This document shows, piece by piece, positions 5,715-10,842 of a stretch of 10,842 nt of DNA (positions within the stretch are counted from its first letter, which is position 1; each line of letters begins with the position of its first letter). The position numbers and the translations under genes are program-made. Source of the stretch: Candidatus Sumerlaeota bacterium (GTDB taxonomy: Bacteria > Sumerlaeota > Sumerlaeia > JADFCT01); assembly GCA_026398575.1 (NCBI GenBank), contig JAPLSP010000130.1, positions 1 to 10,842 on the forward strand. Direction: 5' to 3'. The notes under the pieces are model-generated. The model was not told where the DNA came from, ran no database searches, and was given only the letters and a program-made list of their open reading frames with translations.

Positions 5715-7925
5715 CTACCATGGATTCGATGGGGCCATCTGCCAGGCTTTGAGCTGGCGGATTTTCATTGCGCCACCTGCAGAGAATAGTGAGACGCCAA
5801 TGCTATCGGCGCGCGAGGGATATATCCGCCGCATCGCGGCCTGGCGGTCGTTGGCGAATGCCTCGACTACCGAGCGATCCACGAACACCCGCAGCATCAG
5901 CGGTTCGCTATCATTGAGCGTGAGCGGCGCCGATTCGATTTTCTTCGGGCCTTCTTTCAGGCTCGATTTGGTTGTGTCAATCTTGAGCATCTTCTCCGCG
6001 GCGTCGTACAAAATCGTTGTCTGTTCCTCGCCGCTAGGCGAGCAGCATACCCTCACGCCAAATTGCCTTGCGCCGCGCGGTTCGATTTCGAGCAACAGCT
6101 CAATCGTATTGCCATGGATTTTTTCGAGCGCGGTTTCCTGGCCTTCGGCGACGTCAATATCGCGCATCGTTTGTTCATTATAGCGCAGCCGTTCGAGCTC
6201 CGCGATCGGGCGAATCCGCAGCCGGCCATCGTCGCCGAGCGCCACGTCGCGCGGCAGCGACATTTCGCCGGACCAACCGCTGGCCTGCTTGGTCTCTTTG
6301 TTGCGCTGGTCGAATATCCACGCCCATAAAATGCGCCTGCCATCGGGCGCCGCGAGCGACTCCGGCGCGAAATAAAGATTGTCCACCCAGGTCATGCGCT
6401 CGTGAACTTCGGGATGGAACTGCTCATTTTTCCAGTCGCCGACGTAGTAGCGTGCCCCGCGATTGTGGCTGATGCAGATCAGAACCCACTTGGCGCCCAG
6501 TTTGAAAAAGTCGGCGCATGAGATGTCTTCATTGGCGGCAACGTCCGGCATTTCGTGATGTAGAAACGGGCCGACGTATTTCCATTGGTCCAGTTCCTTC
6601 GCCTTGAAGATTGTCGCGGGTTTGGGGCTCTTGCCGGGTTGTCCGCCGAAGATGGCGTAGTAAGTGTCGCCGTCAAGCCAGCCGCACGGGTCCCATGAGG
6701 CATACGGCTCGCTGCCGGTCGTGTTGGGGATGATGGGATTGGACGGCAGTTTCTTCCATTGTTCGAGGTTGTCGTCGCTGGCGGTGGCGATGCAGTTTCC
6801 CGCGCCGTATCCATGATAGAGCATCGTCGCCTCGCCCTTCTTGTTCACGAAGCAGTTGCCGCTGAAGATGCCTTTCTCCGGGCTGTCGGGCGTGGCATAC
6901 AGCGCCGGCGGATGTTGCCGCCAGTGCAGCAAGTCCACGCTGGAGACGTGCCCAAAACAGTGCGCGCCTTTTTCCTGATAGATATAGAACAAGTGATAGC
7001 GCCCGCGCCAATAGATCGCGCCATTGGGATCGAACGGCATGGCGTAGTCTTCGGGAATGACGAAGTGATAGGTGGGGCGATGCGGATCGCTCAGGAAGTG
7101 ATTGCGCAACCGCCGCGCCGCCATGATGTCATCGGGTAGGATTGGCTTTTGCGAGAGCGAGAGCGGCAAGGCAGAGGGTTCAGCGGAGGCAAGCTGCGGT
7201 GCGGTTTGCGCTGCCAGCAGCGCGCCCCGCTTGCCATCGAGCAATAGCTTCCCGCCTTCCACTTTCGCGCCACCGATGAGTCTCGTATGGGTGAAGCGTC
7301 CCATGCGGTCGCGGCAGGCCGCATCCTCGAACGGCCACCACGCCCATGGCTTGGGATCGGAAAGCTCCTTGGGTTTCAGCGCGGCGATTTGCTCCGCCGA
7401 GAGCGCCTGATCGTAAATCCGCGCGTCGCTGATCGCGCCGGCGAAATGATCGCGCTGATTTTCCAGATGGCGAAGGCCAAAGACGGCCACGCTCCCCGGC
7501 CCGAACGTCTGCGGCGCGGAATCGGCGGTGTATTGCGCATAGCGCTGCCCGTTGCGGTAGATCGTTATCTCGCGGTCCTTGTATGCGACGGCGATCTGCA
7601 CGAGCGTGTTCGTGTTCGCGGTTTCCGGAGGCCAAGTAGATTGGTCTTTGCGCGTCCGCTTGTGAAAATCGCTGCCTGCCATCCATTTGCCCGGCGCCAG
7701 CTCGCCAAACACAACGCCGTCGAAATGCGCCTGGTTATCGTCCATCGTCAGCGCGCTGCCGCCGCGCTGTTCGAGATTCGCCGGCGCGATCCATGCTATC
7801 AGCGTCTTGTCTTTCAGTGTGGACATCTGCGCCGTCGCGGGCTTGCCGGCTTCCTTTTCAGCGAGCGCATTGGCAAATGCGGTGGGCAGCGCGATCAGCG
7901 CGAACCAGCGGGATGATGGGATCAT
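5715..7925 (-). CDS. secreted GH32-like protein with N-terminal LamG domain
   Basis: 736 residues from ATG 7925. Residues 1-22 form a Sec signal peptide (MIPSSRWFALIALPTAFANA). About 35-185 is a LamG/concanavalin-like domain (IYRNGQRYAQY, HFAGAISDARIYDQALSAEQIAAL). About 280-580 is a GH32 five-bladed propeller: the nucleophile motif reads FDPNG (D299), the transition-state stabiliser WDP (D412), plus SSVDLLHW and GRRILWAW. About 600-735 is the GH32 C-terminal sandwich (VFVDRSVVEAFAND). The acid/base Glu-Cys motif reads S469-C470 in EDISCADFF, with E466 three residues before. GH32 enzymes cleave or transfer beta-fructosyl residues (invertase, inulinase, levanase); substrate here is unproven. 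An in-frame ATG at 8000 would overlap the upstream gene by 71 bp and bury the signal peptide, so I reject it. Confidence 0.88.
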   Translation of the reverse strand: MIPSSRWFALIALPTAFANALAEKEAGKPATAQMSTLKDKTLIAWIAPANLEQRGGSALTMDDNQAHFDGVVFGELAPGKWMAGSDFHKRTRKDQSTWPPETANTNTLVQIAVAYKDREITIYRNGQRYAQYTADSAPQTFGPGSVAVFGLRHLENQRDHFAGAISDARIYDQALSAEQIAALKPKELSDPKPWAWWPFEDAACRDRMGRFTHTRLIGGAKVEGGKLLLDGKRGALLAAQTAPQLASAEPSALPLSLSQKPILPDDIMAARRLRNHFLSDPHRPTYHFVIPEDYAMPFDPNGAIYWRGRYHLFYIYQEKGAHCFGHVSSVDLLHWRQHPPALYATPDSPEKGIFSGNCFVNKKGEATMLYHGYGAGNCIATASDDNLEQWKKLPSNPIIPNTTGSEPYASWDPCGWLDGDTYYAIFGGQPGKSPKPATIFKAKELDQWKYVGPFLHHEMPDVAANEDISCADFFKLGAKWVLICISHNRGARYYVGDWKNEQFHPEVHERMTWVDNLYFAPESLAAPDGRRILWAWIFDQRNKETKQASGWSGEMSLPRDVALGDDGRLRIRPIAELERLRYNEQTMRDIDVAEGQETALEKIHGNTIELLLEIEPRGARQFGVRVCCSPSGEEQTTILYDAAEKMLKIDTTKSSLKEGPKKIESAPLTLNDSEPLMLRVFVDRSVVEAFANDRQAAMRRIYPSRADSIGVSLFSAGGAMKIRQLKAWQMAPSNPW

Positions 7926-7929
7926 GGCA

Positions 7930-9114
7930 TTATTCCTTTTGCGCCCAGGCGGCGGCTTCATGGTTGGCTTTTGTGATAAGGGCGACGTTTTCCTCGTCAA
8001 GGCGTTCGTGTTCGTCGCGCAGGCCGCGATTGCGCGCGTAGTTGCGGAGATAGGCGCCGCACAGGTGCGCGCCGATGCATCCGGGATTGTCGCGCAGGGA
8101 CTTCAGCGTCTCGGCATAATATTTGCCGTCATTGCGGCCGATGGTCTCGCCGCTCGCCGGATCTTTGGTATTGATATTTTTCGCGCCATCGGCCCAGAGC
8201 ACGGGCATGCCCGTGCGCGCATGCCAGGCGGCAAGATTTTTCACAGGGTCTTTGAAATCCTGGAACGACAGCGCGTCAACGAACGGCTTTGCGGATTCGA
8301 CCACTTCCATTGGCAGTGGCGCATTCGCTTCGTAGCGGTCGCCCAGGATAAGGTGATGGAGATCGTAGCGGCGGATGGCGTCATGCGTGATCCGGTAGTA
8401 TCGCGTGGCGAGCGCGCGCAATTCCGTTTTGCCGGCGTCGGTCTTGAGTTTCTCCGGATCGAAGAGAGGGCCTTTCCATTGATTCGGCGGGCGGGTGTGG
8501 ACCCAGGTCGGACAGTCGGTGTAGAAATAGCCGATCAGCTTGGGATCGCCGGCAAATCGTGCGCACTGGCTGCGGGCGACGTACTCGCACCAGTCCTCGA
8601 AGTCCTTGCTGAAAAAATCGGGGCGCTTTGTCTCGTTCTCCCACTGGTGCGTTTCCGCAAACGGAAGCAGGTGACAGTAAGGCAGGCCGAGCCATTGGTA
8701 TTCCTCGAAGGTGAACGAGGGCGAATGGCGGTGAATGAGATCGCCGCGAATGACCACCTCCTGCGTCCAGCCGACGGTGTTGAATCCCCACGCGCGCAGG
8801 TCGGGCGCGACGGATTCTTTTAGCCAGCGCTCGCGCGAGTTGCCATACTTATTTCGCCACAGTTCGCCGTTGGCGGCATAGCGCAACGGCGAATCATCAA
8901 TGTGGTTCAAGCCAAGCGAGAAAAACGGCTGCCCCTCCGGCGTCAGCAACCGCCATCGCCCGCCGCGCTGCGCAAGCGCAAAAAAGCCTGTCGCAGGCGC
9001 CGCTGCCGCGTTAGCTACATTGACTCTTTCGGCGAGAGACAAGAACGCACAGGATGAAAGCAACGATGCTCGTTTCATAAATTGCCTTCGATTGATGGAT
9101 GGAGTGTGGCTCAT
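7930..9114 (-). CDS. exported TIM-barrel glycosidase-like protein (agarase-like), divergent active site
   Basis: 394 residues from ATG 9114. The N-terminus has a twin-arginine motif (R9-R10-Q-F-M-K), a hydrophobic stretch (16-28) and an Ala-rich cleavage region (33-39). The body starts like GH50/agarase-type TIM barrels: GGRWRLLTPEGQPFFSLGLN (51-70), WGFNTVGW (109-116), KLIGYFYTD (192-200), LILGDRYEA (255-263), SFQDFKDP (283-290), TGMPVLWADGA (301-311). Where related barrels carry an acid/base Asn-Glu after GYFxxD there is D200-C201-P202, and D309 occupies the likely nucleophile strand. Hydrolase activity is inferred from fold only. ATG 9078 has a better Shine-Dalgarno and would give 382 residues with a Sec-like signal; I keep 9114 because it preserves the twin-arginine motif. 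The next gene starts 4 bp after the stop. Confidence 0.75.
   Translation of the reverse strand: MSHTPSINRRQFMKRASLLSSCAFLSLAERVNVANAAAAPATGFFALAQRGGRWRLLTPEGQPFFSLGLNHIDDSPLRYAANGELWRNKYGNSRERWLKESVAPDLRAWGFNTVGWTQEVVIRGDLIHRHSPSFTFEEYQWLGLPYCHLLPFAETHQWENETKRPDFFSKDFEDWCEYVARSQCARFAGDPKLIGYFYTDCPTWVHTRPPNQWKGPLFDPEKLKTDAGKTELRALATRYYRITHDAIRRYDLHHLILGDRYEANAPLPMEVVESAKPFVDALSFQDFKDPVKNLAAWHARTGMPVLWADGAKNINTKDPASGETIGRNDGKYYAETLKSLRDNPGCIGAHLCGAYLRNYARNRGLRDEHERLDEENVALITKANHEAAAWAQKE
7934..7940 (-). promoter_or_regulatory. Shine-Dalgarno of the GH32-like gene inside the upstream gene's last codons
   Basis: AAAAGGA on the minus strand ends 8 nt before ATG 7925. It covers the Lys-Glu codons just before the TAA (7932-7930) of the upstream gene. 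The stop and start are 4 nt apart, an arrangement typical of translational coupling, so these two genes are almost certainly co-transcribed. Confidence 0.75.
9085..9089 (-). promoter_or_regulatory. Shine-Dalgarno for an alternative internal start (ATG 9078)
   Basis: GAAGG on the minus strand lies 6 nt before ATG 9078-9076, whereas ATG 9114 has only AGGA 14 nt upstream (9129-9132). Use of ATG 9078 would drop the twin-arginine pair (R9, R10) and leave a Sec-type signal starting MKRASLLSS. Confidence 0.45.
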
Positions 9115-9174
9115 GTGAGGCTATTCAATCCTGCTACCGATAGCGGCTTATTGTCAACCAGGCGCTGCAGAAAA

Positions 9175-9210
9175 GACCGCAAGGACATCAAGGACCGCAA
9201 GGACAGCGGA
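9175..9210. repeat. 9-bp tandem repeat, four units
   Basis: Units GACCGCAAG (9175-9183), GACATCAAG (9184-9192), GACCGCAAG (9193-9201) and a partial GACAGCGGA (9202-9210) alternate in an A-B-A-B' pattern. It lies in the 141-bp gap between the sulfatase stop and the next minus-strand gene. Translated, it gives a KDRKDIKDRKDS-like string, but the surrounding frame has no start signal, so I treat it as non-coding. Confidence 0.75.
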
Positions 9211-9255
9211 CTGCGCATAACCGCATCCCATTATTGTCCCGTCTCCTTTGCGCAA

Positions 9256-10722
9256 TTATTTCTGTTGCTTCCACCGCGCAGCAACGTCGTCAAACCACGC
9301 CTCGTATTGTTTCTTCATCTTCTCGACAATGTCGGGATGCGCGGCGGCAACATCTTTTGTTTCGCCGGGATCGCTGGAAACATCATAGAGCTCGTATCGC
9401 GGCTCGCTGCCTTCGATGCTTCGCTGACCGCGCCCCTGGAGTTCGCAAAGTTGCGCGTATGTGTCGCGAATATGTTTCTGGTTCTGCGCATCCATTCCGC
9501 AGGGCTGGACCAGTTTCCATTTTTCGGTGAGCGCCGTGAAGGCATGTCCGCGACGCGGCGCCTGGCCGCTATCCCATTGGAAAAACAGTGTACGGTCCGG
9601 CCAATCCGCCGATGGATTGCGCAACAGCGGCGCCAAACTGATGCCGTCGAGTTTCACGCCTGCTGGCGGCTGGGCGCCGCAGATCTCCAATACCGTCGGC
9701 ATCAAATCAATATGCGCCGCAAGCCGTCCAACTTTCGCCGGGCTCTTGAATCCCGCCGGCCAGCGCATGAAGCATGGCACGCGGATCCCGTTTTCATAAA
9801 CCGTGCCCTTCAGCCCGTGCAGGCCGGCCATGAACCGGTTCGGAACGGGTTTGGAGCCGGAACACGGGCCGTTGTCGGATAGAAAAATCAGCAGGGTGTT
9901 GTCTTCCAAACCCAGTTCCTTCAGCGCCGAGCGCAGCCGCCCGAAATTGTTGTCCACGCTGCGGATCATCCCATAAACCTTTGCCGTGCTGTCGCCCAGA
10001 CCGAGCGCGTCGTATTCCGCGGCCAGGTCCTGCGCGACCACCAGCGGCGCGTGGATCAGGTTGGCGGGCAGATAGAGGAAGAATGGCTTGGAACGGCGCT
10101 GCTTCAAAAACTGGATCGCAGCGTCGGTGAAGATGTCCATGCAATAGCCGCTGTGCTTTTCCGGCTGGCCGTTATGAAGCAGCGTTGGGTTAAAGTATTG
10201 GCCGGCCTTCATCGCCGGACCGGGAAAACTCAACGCCTCGTCGAAGCCCTGCGCATTGGGACTGCGCGGCTCATCGTCGCCGAGGTGCCACTTGCCGAAG
10301 ATGCCCGTCGCATAGCCCGCCGCGCGCAGCGCCTCGGCGACCGTGACCTCCGCCGGATCCATCTGGCAGCCCTTGCCAAACACATCCGCGACGCCGGTAC
10401 GGAAGTTGTAGCGCCCCGTCATCAGCGACGCGCGCGTCGGCGAGCAGACCGGACTGACGTGAAAGGCGCCGAACTCCACGGCCTCACGGGCGAACGCGTC
10501 AATGTTGGGCGTGTTGACGTGCGGATTGCCGTGGCAGCGCACGTCGCCATAGCCCAGATCATCGGCGAGGAACAGGACAATATTTGGCCTGATGTTCTTT
10601 TCCGGCGCGCTGACAGCGGCTGGCGCTGCTTGCAGGAGCTTTGGGAAACTTGCCGCACAGGCCGCCGCTCCGGCGCCAAATCCCGCCAGTTTAAGAAAGT
10701 TCAGCCGGTTTGATTTTTTCAT
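9256..10722 (-). CDS. exported S1-family sulfatase
   Basis: 488 residues from ATG 10722, with GAGGGG 7 nt upstream. The N-terminus is an export signal (KKSNRLNFLKLAGFGAGAAACAA) resembling a Tat leader with only one of the two arginines. After it come the type I sulfatase hallmarks: RPNIVLFLADDLGYGD (45-60, D54 and D55 for calcium), C93-S-P-T-R97 (Cys modified to formylglycine, the catalytic residue), GKWHLG (143-148), H224, SDNGP (282-286, D283 and N284 for calcium), LKG with K305. The Cys-type signature needs a formylglycine-generating enzyme, which is not in this window. The reaction is hydrolysis of a sulfate ester, probably on a carbohydrate given the glycosidase neighbours; the substrate and subfamily cannot be fixed by eye. 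Length is normal, all key residues are present, and it is the first gene of the minus-strand series. Confidence 0.95.
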   Translation of the reverse strand: MKKSNRLNFLKLAGFGAGAAACAASFPKLLQAAPAAVSAPEKNIRPNIVLFLADDLGYGDVRCHGNPHVNTPNIDAFAREAVEFGAFHVSPVCSPTRASLMTGRYNFRTGVADVFGKGCQMDPAEVTVAEALRAAGYATGIFGKWHLGDDEPRSPNAQGFDEALSFPGPAMKAGQYFNPTLLHNGQPEKHSGYCMDIFTDAAIQFLKQRRSKPFFLYLPANLIHAPLVVAQDLAAEYDALGLGDSTAKVYGMIRSVDNNFGRLRSALKELGLEDNTLLIFLSDNGPCSGSKPVPNRFMAGLHGLKGTVYENGIRVPCFMRWPAGFKSPAKVGRLAAHIDLMPTVLEICGAQPPAGVKLDGISLAPLLRNPSADWPDRTLFFQWDSGQAPRRGHAFTALTEKWKLVQPCGMDAQNQKHIRDTYAQLCELQGRGQRSIEGSEPRYELYDVSSDPGETKDVAAAHPDIVEKMKKQYEAWFDDVAARWKQQK

Positions 10723-10842
10723 AAACGTTCCCCTCTACATTTCATATCACAAAATCAAAGGCGTGTTTATGCACACAACAAGGATAGGCAATGCTGTTAC
10801 AGATGGCGCCAGCATTTGGAGTGCGGTTGCTTGCTGCCGCTT
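10723..10842 (-). promoter_or_regulatory. leader/promoter region of the sulfatase gene (partial)
   Basis: These 120 bp upstream of the sulfatase contain its ribosome binding site (GAGGGG, 10730-10735) and an AT-rich stretch around 10743-10790. A short imperfect inverted repeat, GTGT TTATGC ACAC (10763-10776), could be an operator half-site pair. No gene is visible, and no promoter hexamers are convincing. Confidence 0.3.

Noticed and set aside
7926..8000. Upstream start (ATG 8000) for the GH32-like gene
   Set aside because: It would overlap the previous gene by 71 bp and place 25 charged residues before a clear signal peptide; ATG 7925 has a good Shine-Dalgarno and starts the signal.
7687..8823. 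Long open frame on the + strand (378 codons) antisense to the GH32-like and TIM-barrel genes
   Set aside because: It runs opposite two well-supported genes with recognisable domains, matches no family, and is explained by GC-rich codon usage leaving the antisense frame open.
10763..10776. CRP-type operator before the sulfatase
   Set aside because: The inverted repeat is only 4 bp per arm and does not match the known consensus, so I only mention it within the leader region.

Overview
The window looks like chromosomal DNA of a PVC-superphylum bacterium (Verrucomicrobiota, Kiritimatiellota, Lentisphaerota or Planctomycetota type). This is an inference from the moderately high GC content, the set of secreted sulfatase and glycosidase genes with long accessory domains, and the 'phrase-like' short tandem repeats and nested palindromes between genes. 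No marker gene here fixes the phylum.

Left edge (1-786): a 44-codon tail of an unrecognised gene on the + strand, then rpsU for ribosomal protein bS21, also on +. After rpsU comes a convergent gap holding a weak terminator-like hairpin, a 21-bp tandem repeat and a 12-bp tandem repeat. The 12-bp repeat runs into the stop codon of the next gene.

Centre and right (787-10722): four minus-strand genes in a row, each with a predicted export signal. In transcription order they are an S1-family sulfatase (10722-9256), a TIM-barrel glycosidase-like protein with a twin-arginine leader (9114-7930), a LamG + GH32-like protein (7925-5715), and a 1452-residue GH2-type protein with a carbohydrate-binding-like N-terminus and amidotransferase-like C-terminal modules (5145-787). 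The second and third genes are separated by 4 bp and are probably translationally coupled. A 9-bp tandem repeat lies between the sulfatase and the second gene. A 569-bp gap before the GH2 gene carries a large, exactly symmetric nested palindrome and, next to the GH2 start, a pair of direct repeats that could be regulatory.

Together the four proteins look like a secreted degradation set for a (possibly sulfated) glycan. The sulfatase would remove sulfate esters, and the GH32-like and GH2-like enzymes suggest fructosyl-like and beta-linked residues. The most interesting protein signal is that all three glycosidase-like proteins differ from the textbook catalytic motifs at the acid/base position (GH2: Asn-Glu is Asn-His; GH32: Glu-Cys is Ser-Cys; TIM barrel: Asp-Cys-Pro where Asp-Asn-Glu would be expected). 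They may therefore act by altered mechanisms, act on unusual substrates, or be non-hydrolytic. The most interesting DNA signal is the nested palindrome at 5301-5548.
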